Of a stretch of 64,000 bases of DNA, positions 1-9,684 are shown one piece after another (positions within the stretch are counted from its first letter, which is position 1; every line of letters starts with the position of its first letter). Position numbers and translations under genes: made by a program. The stretch lies in the NCBI GenBank assembly GCA_038025085.1, contig CM076144.1, positions 20,281,501 through 20,345,500 on the forward strand, given 5' to 3'. The notes beneath the pieces are model-generated. The model did not search any database, was not told where the DNA came from, and was given only the letters and a program-made list of their open reading frames with translations. The DNA is from Tetragonia tetragonoides (lineage: Eukaryota > Streptophyta > Magnoliopsida > Caryophyllales > Aizoaceae).

Positions 1-486
1 GCAGTTTTGGGTCCTGAGATGATCCAGTAGACCGTCGATGTGGTCAAAGTTATTCAAGCGAAGATGCGTAGTGCACAAGATCGCCAGAAATCGTACGCAG
101 ATAGAGGTCGTAGACCTGAAGAGTTTGAGGTAGGAAGCAAGGTACTTTTGCGAGTATCTCCTACCAAAGGTGTCATGCGTTTTGGTCGTAATGGGAAGTT
201 AAGTCCTCGTTATATTGGACCTTACGAGATTCTGGAAAGGATTGGTGAGGTTGCTTATCGATTAGCTTTACCTGTGGAACTTGCAAAAGTCCACAGTGTG
301 TTTCATGTCTCTGAGTTGAAGCGATACGTACATGATCCAACTCATGTCGTTCAACCTGAAACGATCGATCTAGATGAAAATTTGACTTATGAAGAGCGTC
401 CTATCAAGATAGTGGATCGCAAAGAGCGCTCAACTCGAACAAAGACTATTTCGATCGTCAAAGTCGTTCGGTCTCGACAAGGTCTC
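1..486 (+). pseudogene. Tekay-1 integrase C-terminus, partial
   Basis: This is the end of a Ty3/gypsy chromoviral pol polyprotein, entering from outside the window. The integrase tail (GPYEILERIGEVAYRLALP) is followed by the HSVFHVSELKRYVHDP segment and the chromodomain-like end typical of Tekay/Del elements. It is closely similar to the tail of Tekay-2 near 52608-53270. Codon 10 is TAG (28-30), where Tekay-2 reads Gln. The normal stop after Ser-Arg (TAA in Tekay-2) is CAA here, so the frame runs on into LTR sequence to 753. Those last 90 or so codons are CT-rich and not a real protein extension. Family assignment is secure; the copy is dead. Confidence 0.85.
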
Positions 487-2397
487 AAGCAAACTGAGCA
501 AAAAGCCTCAAGCAATCTCTCTCTCTCTCTTTCTCGCCGTCCTCTCTCTCTCTCCACCGAGCCTCCCTCTCAGCCTCCCAGTTCACCGGAGAACCACCAG
601 CGCCACCTCCTCCTCACGCCGGTAATCTCTTCTCTCTCCTCTCTCTCTCTTTCTCTTTCTTTTTCTCTCTTTCCCTCCCCACGGCTCTCCTCCTTCGCGC
701 GGCCTCACGCACGGCCGCACGGTCGCCGGACCACCGCCGGGTCACCGGGCTGATGCCCAGGTGGTGACCCAGCCGCCTACTCCCTCTCTCTCGTTCTCCC
801 TCTCTCTCTCTCGTTCTTCTCTCTCTTTCGCTCTCTTTCTCTCTCCTCTTCGCTGGAGCTCCGGCGACCACCACCACCGGCCATGGTGGCCAGTGGGTGG
901 TGGTGGTGATGTAGGGTCGGGTCATGGGCCCCATGCATGGGTACCCGTGACCTAGACCTAGTTTTGATGTTAGGGTTTCGTTTTTATATTTTTCGTAATT
1001 ATTAATTCGATTTTCAGTATTTTTGATTTAATGTTTTTATTTTTCTGCACTAATTCGGAATCGAAATTCGTATTTTAAAAAGCCTAAATTGGTTGAAATA
1101 AATCAAGGAATTTAATAAAATTATCAGTCTGAGATTTCGTTACTGTTTGTATTTAACATGCGACAAATGTTGAATAGCAAATTATTAATATTATTATGCT
1201 ATTAATTATATGCTAATTGGTATGGGTATTATTGAGTGCTAGTGAGCACCTATATATTGTCGTTGAATGTCTTTGGTGATTTGTGAATTTTTGGATATCA
1301 TGTTATGCCGAAGTGCTGTCGAAATTGTGCTAGACATTACTTGTCATCATTATTGAATTATCGTCGTTATTGAATTAAAGTATGTTTAATTCTCATCGTA
1401 ATGAATTATCATTATTGTCGTTATTTACTATTCATTGTCAAGAGTATGAAATGAATTAGTAAGTCGTGGTCTCGTAGTACCACTTATGTCAACCAATGCA
1501 AATTATGTGAATTGAATTAAATGAGAGTAACACTCCTAATGGATCCCTAGGACTCGAGCAATCGGGATTGCACCTAATGGTGTAGTTCAAGGGATGAGTG
1601 ATTTCCAAGTTACTTATGGACACCTCGCAGTGTGTATGGAATGGATCATTCCCCATTTATTAAGTCCTCTAGGCTCGTGTAATTGTACTAGAGGTAGTGT
1701 GCACACTAGAGTCATTAAGTCCATGGCGTGATTGTATCTTCGATGAACAGTATGGGTAATCGCTGTTGTATTCGCTCTCTTACATGTCTCTAATCAAGAC
1801 GGATTGTCTATGTCGTATTTCGTGTGATCACTATACAAGAATTGCATGTAAAGAATGTCGTTGTGCGTATGCAAATGAATTTAAATGATTCTTCAAAAAC
1901 CTCAGGTAAGGTTTGCGAAATATTCTTACTGGGTACGGATGACGTTTATTCAGTTTATTTGATTTTTGTTTCTCTTTTGTTTCTTTTCTTTTCTTCTGTA
2001 TTTTTTGTTTCCGTAACGGAAACCAAAGTGCAGGTTTAGTTGATTGAGGACGTACAGCTTGGAAGTTAGAGTTGGCGTCGGTTTTTAGAACTGTTTCTGT
2101 TTAGTTTAGATCGTTGGGATTTTTATTGGATTTATCCCTTCGAAGGCAAGTTGTAATTAATTTGGTTTAATGGTTTTAGCTCACTGTATAGACAACTCTG
2201 ATATTAACTGTTTAGTTTGTTTAGTTCCTTAGTAAGCTCCTTTTGATGCCTAGTCTTTCTTTCTGCTTAGCATTTACTCCTTAGTGATAAATGTTGCAGT
2301 GACATCCCCTCGGGTTCCGGACGGTTCAGCGGTGTAGAGTCGTGCACAACGACGTCGATAGTTCCCAGGAAATCGTTGCGAATACGGGGGTGTTACA
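487..2397 (+). mobile_element. Tekay-1 LTR, 5' part missing
   Basis: The segment from about 960 to 2397 matches, in reverse orientation, 48510 to about 50300 in the Tekay-2 LTR, including the terminal GGTGTTACA. The first part (about 500-850) is CT-rich, like the GA-rich R/U5 region of Tekay-2 read on the other strand. The polypurine tract and TATA-bearing U3 expected between the integrase stop and this sequence are absent, so integrase is joined directly to mid-LTR. The 3' end lies inside the U3 of the TatA-1 5' LTR. ORFs here (614-955, 1824-2039) are low complexity or short and were not called. Confidence 0.75.
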
Positions 2398-3352
2398 CCA
2401 GCGTTGTCAGCGGCCCTCGCCAGTCTCGCCAGCGGCGCTGGGTGAAATCCCAGGGCCAGCGGTGCTGGCTGGGTCTCTAGGCTCGTCTTTTTTTAAGCCT
2501 AAATTCCGAATTTCGGCCATCCCTTCACCCGTCCAACCCTATTTCCTTCCCTATAAATATGACCGTCGACCCTCAGTTCAAAACACACAGTCTACAGTTG
2601 ACAACCTCCATTCTCGGTTGAGTACTTCCGAGCTTCCCCCTCCTTCTTCCAAATTCTTTACTTGAGATCTTGTCTTTACTATTTTTCTAAATAGACTACA
2701 GTTCAGGTACTAACTCCTGAGGACTCAAATTAAATTAATTGCCTAATTGTTTATTTTCTAGTTGTCATAATGTAGATATCATGCCAATAACGTCTTTTAT
2801 TGCTTACTAAATGCTGTCTTTCAAAACATGTCTAGCCGTTGTAATGCTGAACTTGTCAATCGAATTGCATGTCTAAACACGGGTCAATAATAAATGTTGT
2901 GATGCTTATGATAAACCAATTAATAGTCTAAGTCTAGGTTGGTAATCCAGTTTGTGTGGGAATCATGTCTTTAAGTTATTAAGCAAACTTGAGTTAGTAG
3001 AGGTCGTCATAAAACGGGCGAGTTGGGTGCCTAACACCTTCCCACCTCGTACCTTCGCCCCCGAACCCTTTATTCTTGGGTACTCATATGTTCTTTATGA
3101 GCGGGAGTCTTTCTAAAAACATGTTCAGTTCACTTATCGCGCTATTGGGTTGTCCCTTCGGATTGTCCTTTCGGTTTGTCCCTTCGATAAAACGTCGATA
3201 GCAGATTTGTGACATCTTTTCATGGTTTTATTTAAGTCAAGTCTTTACAAAAGTTTTTCTAACTCGATGGTTCCTTAAACTTATCTAAACCTCCAACTTA
3301 AAAATTTTCTATAAGGACACACTCCGTGGCGTAGGAATCCCCGATCCTTACA
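2398..3352 (+). mobile_element. TatA-1 5' LTR, truncated on the left
   Basis: This pairs with the 3' LTR at 14171-15368. The first 5 bases (CCAGC) could be the Tekay-1 target duplication. It holds a GC-rich AGCGGC cluster (2399-2475), a TATAAATA box (2552-2559), the conserved block GGGCGAGTTGGGTGCCTAAC with the downstream CCCCCGAACCC, and the terminus CCTTACA. Compared by eye over about 225 bp (2735-2960 against 14765-14985), the two LTRs differ at roughly 14 sites, about 6 percent, so the insertion is old. This copy keeps a stretch of about 140 bp (about 2611-2730) that the 3' copy has lost. Confidence 0.85.
2552..2559 (+). promoter_or_regulatory. TATA box of TatA-1 LTR
   Basis: TATAAATA sits about 80 bp downstream of the AGCGGC cluster. 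The same box and spacing recur in the 3' LTR (14688-14695), TatA-3 (42559-42566) and TatA-4 (54777-54784). Confidence 0.7.
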
Positions 3353-3353
3353 A

Positions 3354-3371
3354 TGGCGACTTCACTGGGGA
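3354..3371 (+). other. Primer binding site of TatA-1
   Basis: TGGCGACTTCACTGGGGA lies one base after the LTR terminus. The identical 18-mer follows the LTRs of TatA-3, TatA-4 and TatB-1. It resembles the Ogre/Tat PBS class usually attributed to tRNA-Arg; the tRNA was not verified here. Confidence 0.8.
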
Positions 3372-4496
3372 TTTATTTAAGAGGGTGAGGCTCGAAAATC
3401 AAGTTTTCTTAATTGTTTAATAACATGTTCCATATATTGCATCAGTTGCATGTGCTTTGTCACAACCTTTCTGACCCTTATCGACCCTCAAGGAAGTTTG
3501 TGTCGTAACTCGTAGACAACCCGTATATAAAAATGAATATATAGTTGTCCTATCGTGCAAATTGACGCTTCCTCACCCATGACTCATCGACTCTTGTTGG
3601 TGAAAAAGAATTACAATTAATGTGTCGACCATCCGCCGGACGGAAATTGTAATTTGTCGTGGTGACCTCACAGGAGCCAAAAAGCCTCCAAACCCACATT
3701 TGTGCATTCTCTTTCTTGTTGTGCATGTGTCGTTGTAATGCCCGTCTGATCAGATGTTTGCTTGTAACTGCGTTGTTGTAATGCTTGCCTGAATGCATGA
3801 ATGTCGTGACTATGTGCCAACATGTACTTACGTGCTAATAGTCTTTTTCTTTTATTTTTAGGTAGTTCCTAATGCCCAAAAATGGTGCGAGAATTCTATT
3901 CAATGAGCACTCGTTTCCTCAATGATATATTCTGTCAAAGTCACGAACAATTTTCTAGGACCTCGTAGAAAAAAAAGGAGTCAGTCCCTCCAATTTTCCC
4001 CTCTCCCATTTTCTATTTCTTTTTTGTTTATTTTATGTAATTCAGATTCGACCCAAAAAAAGAAAAGAAATGCAAAAAAAAAGGGCGTTAAAATAAAAGC
4101 CGAAAAAAAAATTCGGAAAAATAAAAAATGGCTGAAATTTCTTATTTATTTGTTTATTTATTTTAATCCCATTTTCCAATTTCTTTGAGCCTAGAAAAAT
4201 AAAAAATATAGGATAGTCCGTCTTTTCTCTATTTTTCTTATTTTCGTTCATTGACTTTATTTTGCTTCGATATTAGAGGAAATATTTGGGCATTTAGGCT
4301 TAAGGATTTTTTTCTAGGACAATGTGTTTTCTATGTGTGGGTCGCCATTTTTCTTAGGTGAGAGTCTCATGGCCTTTCTTATTACTAAGTGCTCCGTGCT
4401 TCCAATTCAGGATAGGAGGTCCCAAGAAGAAGAGAGTAGAAAGAGGTTCAACTTTACTTTCAATAAGACATCAATCCAATTCACCTCAACTGCACC
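3372..4496 (+). other. TatA-1 leader between PBS and gag-like ORF
   Basis: About 1.1 kb without a supported gene. It is collinear with the leaders of TatA-3 (43384-44640) and TatA-4 (55591-56736). Shared landmarks are the ATTACAATTAATGTGTCGACC region near 3611, a homopolymer-rich A/T block (about 3960-4220) and a GAGAGTCTCATGG box near 4362. The ORFs in this stretch differ between copies and were not called. Packaging or translation signals would be expected here but cannot be pinpointed. Confidence 0.6.
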
Positions 4497-5789
4497 ATGA
4501 TCAGAATAGTTCAAGAGTATCTTGTCGAGATGACAGATCGGGTTGACAGGTTAGAAGCTGACATTACCAATATCAAGTCACGGCAATTATGCGATACACT
4601 GATGTCTGTCCCCTCATCAGAAAATCGTAAGTCCATATCTCAGGAAAAACCTAATCCAGTTCTCCAGGAGCCAGAAAAGAAACGCAAGAGTGGCGAATCC
4701 TCCTCAAATGTTTTTCCATAAGAGTTTCTCACACCCCGAAACAAGCAAAGGAGGGAATTCGCCCCATTGAAAATAACCCTCAGTACGACTTTTGAGAGGC
4801 TAGTAGACAAAAAGATGCTGCAACCTATAGGCCTCACTCCAGAGCCTGAAGTTAAGAGTCGCAGTTGGAATGCCAACAAATACTGCAAATATCACCAAGG
4901 TAGAGGGCATGACACAAACAACTGTTGGGCTCTTGGACATGTCATCCAACACATAATAGATAATGGCACTCTACCATTACCTAAGAATAAAGAGGCTGAA
5001 AGTACTTATGATCTCTTAGGTGCCATCAACCATATCACTACGGAAGATCCTAAAGATTACTCTCTCCTCATTTACGAGGAAGAAGTCGCCTTGATATCAC
5101 AAAAATCTTACGAAGAAGAGTCAGATCTGGGAAAAGGCGAGACAGAAGACAACAAAGACGAGATACAAAAAGGTCTGGACTGCATAATCAGAAGGATCCA
5201 AGAAATAAAGGAAAAGGTTGATATCATAGAGGAACGCACCTCCAAACGCAAGAACACAGTCATACTGGCTAAAGAGGAAACCTGGTGGCGTCATGATCTC
5301 CTTTATCACAAGATGTCTAAGTATGGATATGTCCGCCCAAGAACTTCCACCTCAAGGTTTCTCCCGTGGAACGGAAGCCCATTCCTAAGCTGCACTTACT
5401 GCGCAGTTGAAGGGCATCACATCAATCAGTGCAGACGCTTCAAAGGACTAGTCTTGCACTTCCTCGATTAAGGGACAATTTGGTCGCCATAAAATTGGAC
5501 AGTCAGTTGGTGTCGCCATAGCCAAGAACGATACACCCCTCTATTTGGACCAAGGGAAGCTGTCATGAACGCTTTGGTGTGGAGAGGTTACACTCAACCT
5601 TTCATCCCTCCAGCAGATGCCAAGACTGCACATGAAGAGAATCATCCTTATTGCAAATATCACATAATCTTCAGACATCACACGGATGATTGTCTCCGCC
5701 TAAAAGACGATATCCAAGAGCTCATTGATAGGGGAGAAATCCCTTCACCACTAAGGGATGGTGACGTCGAAGATGGAGCCTGGAACTAG
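4497..5789 (+). pseudogene. TatA-1 gag-like ORF with three zinc knuckles
   Basis: Reading from ATG 4497, one frame continues to the TAG after GAWN at 5789 (about 430 codons). It is broken only by in-frame stops at 4719, 5469 and about 5492. The order is: an N-terminal heptad-like segment (MTDRVDRLEADITNIKS); the REFAPL...LQPIG...PEPEVKSRSW region also seen in TatB-1 gag; knuckle 1, CKYHQGRGHDTNNC (CX2HX4HX4C); a charged middle; knuckle 2, CTYCAVEGHHINQC (classical CX2CX4HX4C); knuckle 3, CKYHIIFRHHTDDC (CX2HX4HX4C). The gag core and the protease seen in TatA-3 are missing. TatA-4 has the same architecture and stop position, so this is a family feature rather than local damage. The likely role is nucleocapsid-like RNA binding. 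Confidence 0.75.
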
Positions 5790-6160
5790 TTCGGCTACAA
5801 GCAAGAGCTAGAGGAGTCGAGTCTAAGTCCCCAAGTTTTGTTGAGTTAGGATCTTAGCTAAATCTTTAGGTTGAGTCTTGAACAGGGGGTGTCCCCCTTT
5901 TTACTTTTTTCAAAGTCTAGTTTCTTTTTGACAGGATTTAAAGACCCTCTTCTCTAAAGTCATGTGTGCTTTTTTTCTTGCAAATCAATAAAAATTCCTC
6001 TTGCTCATTTCTTCCTTTGTTTAGCTATTGATAAACCCGATGAACTCAAAGTTGCACAAATCATTAACTAATCAATTTAATCAATGTAAGTGAACTTCGT
6101 AAAGCAATAATACAAATTGTTCTTTTTACTAGGAAATTGGGCAGCTGAACTCTCTCAACG
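5790..6160 (+). other. Non-coding spacer between gag-like ORF and integrase
   Basis: About 370 bp where protease, RT and RNase H would normally lie. It is collinear with 58029-58402 in TatA-4, so both copies descend from one deletion. It contains AATCAATAAAAA (about 5984-5995), which resembles a plant poly(A) signal, and a pyrimidine-rich run ending in ACTAG just before the integrase frame, which resembles a splice acceptor. No coding potential was recognised. Confidence 0.6.
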
Positions 6161-7484
6161 ATGCTGCCCCGCACACAAAGAAGATTTGAGCCATCCTTCT
6201 GCAACAACCTCGACACATGTCGAATCGTAGCTCCGATTGAAGAAGATTCTTGGTACCAAGATGTATTCAACTACATCACCAAAGGCACCTATACTCCCGA
6301 CGCACCAATAAGAGCTCAACGGGCAATCCATCTCTTAGCTGCGCGATACATAGAATACAAGGGGGTTCTATTTAAAAAGTCCCACAATGGAGTCAACCTC
6401 AGATGTGTAAACACCGAAGAAGCCACATAGATCACGGATGAGGTACACAATGGGGTGTGCGGACCACACATGAATGGTCGAATGCTCTCTAGAAAGGTCC
6501 TACTACTGGGATACTACTGGACCACAATGAAAAGAGACTGTTACGACTATGTGAAGAAATGCAAGATGTATGCCAACCTACAGCATATGCCACCCTCCAT
6601 GCTCCATAACTTCACATCCCCTTGGCCATTTTCTGCATGGGGAATAGATATCATTGGTAAGATCACCCCCAAGGGCTCTGGAGGACATGAATACATCCTA
6701 GTAGCCATAGACTATTTCCCCAAATGGGTTGAAGCACAGCCCTATGCCATCCTCACATCCAAGCAAGTGTCCTAATTCATAAGGAACAACATCATCTGCC
6801 AAAACGGTGTTCCGCATGAAAATATTAATGACCACGGATCCCACTTCAAAGCCGAAACAACCACCCTACTAGAAAGCTACAAAATCCAGCACCACAAATC
6901 ATCCCCTTATCGACCCCAAACCAATGGTGCAGTTAAAGCCGCCAACAAAAACCTCAAAACTATCGTCGAAAAAGTGCTAGAAAACTACAAAGATTGGCCA
7001 GTAAAACTCTCATTTGCCCTTTGGGGGTATAGAACATCCATAAGATCATCCACTGGAGCTACACCTTATTCCCTACTGTATGGTAAGGAAGTTGTACTGC
7101 CCATAGAAGTCCAGCTATCCTCCATGCGCATAGCCCTAGAAGGTAAACTTTCAGAAACACAATGGATGCAAGCCCGTTATGATGAACTCATGTTCACGGA
7201 TGAAGACGCCTACGGGCTCTGACCACTCATACATGTACCAACAACGCATGGCAAGAGTGTTCAATAAAAAGGTTCGACCTCGAAACCTGAAAGAAGGGGA
7301 CTTAGTTTGGAAAGAGTTGCGTGCACCAGTTACTGACTCCAGAGGCAAGTTTCGACCAAACTGGTCCGGTCCGTTCATCATCAAAGACATCTTATCCGGA
7401 GGTGCAATCCGACTTATGGACATTGAGGGATCAACTGAAGAAGTGCTACGTCTAAATAAAAAAAGAGAGATGTACACAAATTGA
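6161..7484 (+). pseudogene. TatA-1 integrase
   Basis: Ty3/gypsy integrase similar to the TatB-1 integrase (23164-24451). The HHCC region starts around VHNGVCGPHMNGRMLS, but its CX2C half is damaged (CKMYANLQ). The catalytic core has WGIDIIGKI (first Asp) and INDHGSHF (second Asp). The catalytic Glu position reads Lys (NGAVKAAN, where TatA-4 has NGVVEAAN). The C-terminal RPRNLKEGDLVWKEL and KFRPNWSGPFIIK segments follow. Frame breaks include TAG at 6428 and TAA at 6774, a shift near 7200, and a deletion of about 30 bp near 7425 relative to TatA-4. It could not be catalytic. Confidence 0.85.
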
Positions 7485-7748
7485 ACAAACTACTCTGGCC
7501 TGATTCCACACTGGATACGTAGGTAACCCTTTTAAGGGGCCTGGCCAAAATCAATCCAAAATTCCATTCAACACATTAAAAAAAAAGGGGATAATCTTTA
7601 TTCAAACTGAACGAATAAGCTTACATTGCATAAATTGAAAATTCCTAAAGTTACAAAAAAAATGCAACTACGAGGGTTTAAGCTAAACAAATTCTTACTA
7701 CTTGTTTTTTTAAAAAAAAACTAGATTTGCTTTCTAAAGAAACCTACT
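7485..7748. other. Spacer between converging integrase and aORF1
   Basis: AT-rich spacer holding CTGATTCCACACTGGATACG (7499-7518, shared with TatA-4 at about 59790) and a poly-A run. Both flanking genes end here, so their 3' untranslated regions probably lie in or overlap this stretch. No gene seen. Confidence 0.5.
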
Positions 7749-9097
7749 TTAATACTTCTTCCCTTTAGAAGGCTTTGTTGAAGAGTTTTTCTTTGAAGGA
7801 CCCTGGCTTGAGGACGACTTATGATCGATTCCTTGAGCTGGGGGCTTGCCTCTTTTCAGTACATGATAGCCTTCCTCACAAAGGCCATCCTTCGTTTTCT
7901 TGCTTCCTGTTCCTGAATCATACCTAGGTACTAGTTGGTTTCACTCCTTATGACGAAGGGCTCTCCTCACTTCTCCATCACTGCAAGAGAGTCAGTTTAA
8001 GTAGGTTTCATAAGCTTGAGTTGGGGCAATTACCCGGGGTACTGTCCAGCTAGCGATCCCTGCCACACCAGTATTTTCCCCAGTCCTTAGCAAATTCAGT
8101 TGTCAGAGCTAGTGTAAGTTGTCTTGTGGTCTCCTGACGAGGGATAGCCTGCTTCAAACCATACTGCCTCATGACCCTAGAGGGAAAGAAACAAGTACTT
8201 CTGTACAGACCCACTATCGTAGTATGAGGAACAAATTTGCAACAAGCAACCAAAGAGGTTAAACCCCACCAAGTTACATGCCAACGAACAACAGGTCTAG
8301 CATGGAAAAACGCATCCCATTCAGCAAGGGTCTTCTCCTCATATAGCCTTTTCCTAACTAAGAAGCTAGCAGTAGTATAAGTTTTCCTCTTCCAGGCTTG
8401 AGAGGCACGAGCTATCATCTTCTCTGGCGATTCTATCAGCCTTAGATGCTCGCATAACCAAATTTGAAGCAGCAGGGGGCTGCCACAAAAGTCTTCGTGA
8501 GGTGATTTTCAACCTGTCAAACCCTAAAATAGTTTCTCCTATAACCAGATGCGAAGGAGAATGCCCTTCAGCCATTTGATTCACCACTCGCAGCAAGGAG
8601 GCTCTACCCAGGTTGGAGGATTCTGCATTAACAAACAATAGGCGATTCAACAAGCAGAGTACAAAAGCCTGTCGGCGGCAACGCCTAAATATTGCATCAT
8701 GTTCAGAAGAAGGAGGAAACTTTTCCCATATTTGAGCTAAGTCCACATCGACACCGAGAATCATGTTTTTGGCTTCCGCAAATGACAAGCCTAGAGATTT
8801 CCTGTACTGATTACTAAAAGCATCCCTCAAATAAGGCACAGCTGGGGGAAGAACATCACACATATTAGAAACCGCAGCAAATTCTTCTACTAAAGGGCAT
8901 AATTCAAATTTACCAAAACGGAAAACGTGCAAGTGTAAGTCCCAATAGTTCAATGCAGATCGAAGAAGAGGCCACAAGATTTTGGTTGGTTTCAGAGCTA
9001 ATAAGGTTGAGATATGGTACGGAGCCTGTTCTAGTTTATTTTCCACGATCAGATTTTTGCACCAAGCATCGAACAAATTTTCGAAAGATTTCACCAT
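7749..9097 (-). pseudogene. aORF1 of TatA-1: PMD/DUF7745-like protein, antisense
   Basis: Antisense to the retrotransposon. ATG at 9097, start MVKSFENLFDAWCKN, then PLLRSALNYWDLHLHVFRFG and ELCPLVEEFAAVSN. These are the hallmark blocks of the plant domain I know as DUF7745, a relative of the plant mobile domain. The GETILGFDRLK block follows. A one-base shift near 8490 moves the frame to GSPLLLQIWLCEHLRLIESP, then ASFLVRKRLYEEKTLAEWD, PVVRWHVTWWGL and FFPSRVMRQYG. A probable intron (donor GGGTAATT near 8038, acceptor CTTGCAG near 7983) leads to a Lys/Ser-rich basic tail ending KGKKY, TAA at 7749. Unlike TatB-1, there is no intron between LLLQ and IWL (8464/8465). TATA is at 9171-9178. Molecular function is unknown; an hmmscan would settle the domain name. 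Confidence 0.7.
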
Positions 9098-9310
9098 GGT
9101 AGGAGCTTTGAGAAATTTGGGGAGCTAAAGGTCTGAAAAATAGATACAACATTGGACATCCCGTAAATTCTATTTATAGGCAAAGAGTCGGTTCAAAAGG
9201 AGTCAGAAATCCATGAAAAAAGCCCAAAGCCAGAGCCGCTAGCGGCCCACACCATTGGCCGAGCGCCGGTAGCGATCCAGCCCAGCGCCGCTAGCGCCCC
9301 TGACCTCGGC
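9098..9310 (-). promoter_or_regulatory. Promoter region of aORF1 in TatA-1
   Basis: On the minus strand TATAAATA (9178-9171) lies about 74 bp upstream of the ATG. Immediately further upstream, 9233-9305 is a GC-rich cluster of AGCGGC/GCCGCT and AGCGCC-type motifs in otherwise AT-rich DNA. The same arrangement precedes aORF1 in TatA-2 (TATA 34502-34509, cluster 34562-34625) and TatB-1 (TATA 21042-21049, cluster 20813-20990). Confidence 0.65.
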
Positions 9311-9684
9311 TCACTCAGTTTTTACACTTTTGCTCTCGTTCGCGCTTTTGGCCCGTTCGATGTAAGCCCGATTTTCCAATACGCAATGTGGTTACAAGGC
9401 CCAAGACTCTCTTAGTCTTATTTATTTTCTATTTTCTATTTTATTATTTTATTCTTTTTTTTAGGGGGTATAATATGTGTAATTTTTTCTTTTCCTTGAA
9501 ATTTTTACCCTTTTCTTTGTTTTATTCCCTAAATTGTCGCCTAATGTTTATAACATAACATATTGCATACTTGGAGATCAGACGGGCATAATCGAGTCAT
9601 AATAGCATACATATCAAATTAAATGCACAAAATTAGGAGTTCAAAGTTTTGAAGACCAAGGTTTACAAATCAAGCCCATACTGT
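9311..9684. other. Intergenic stretch between aORF2 end and aORF1 promoter
   Basis: AT-rich (T-rich on the + strand) sequence similar to 34700-35013 and 60620-60942. It probably holds the aORF2 3' untranslated region. No reading frame supported. Confidence 0.5.

Noticed and set aside
40..753. 237-codon ORF as an intact protein
   Set aside because: Only the first 149 or so codons are integrase tail; the rest is readthrough into CT-rich LTR after loss of the stop codon.
3922..4251. Overlapping Lys- and Phe-rich ORFs in the TatA-1 leader
   Set aside because: Translations of A- and T-runs on both strands; frames differ in the other leaders.
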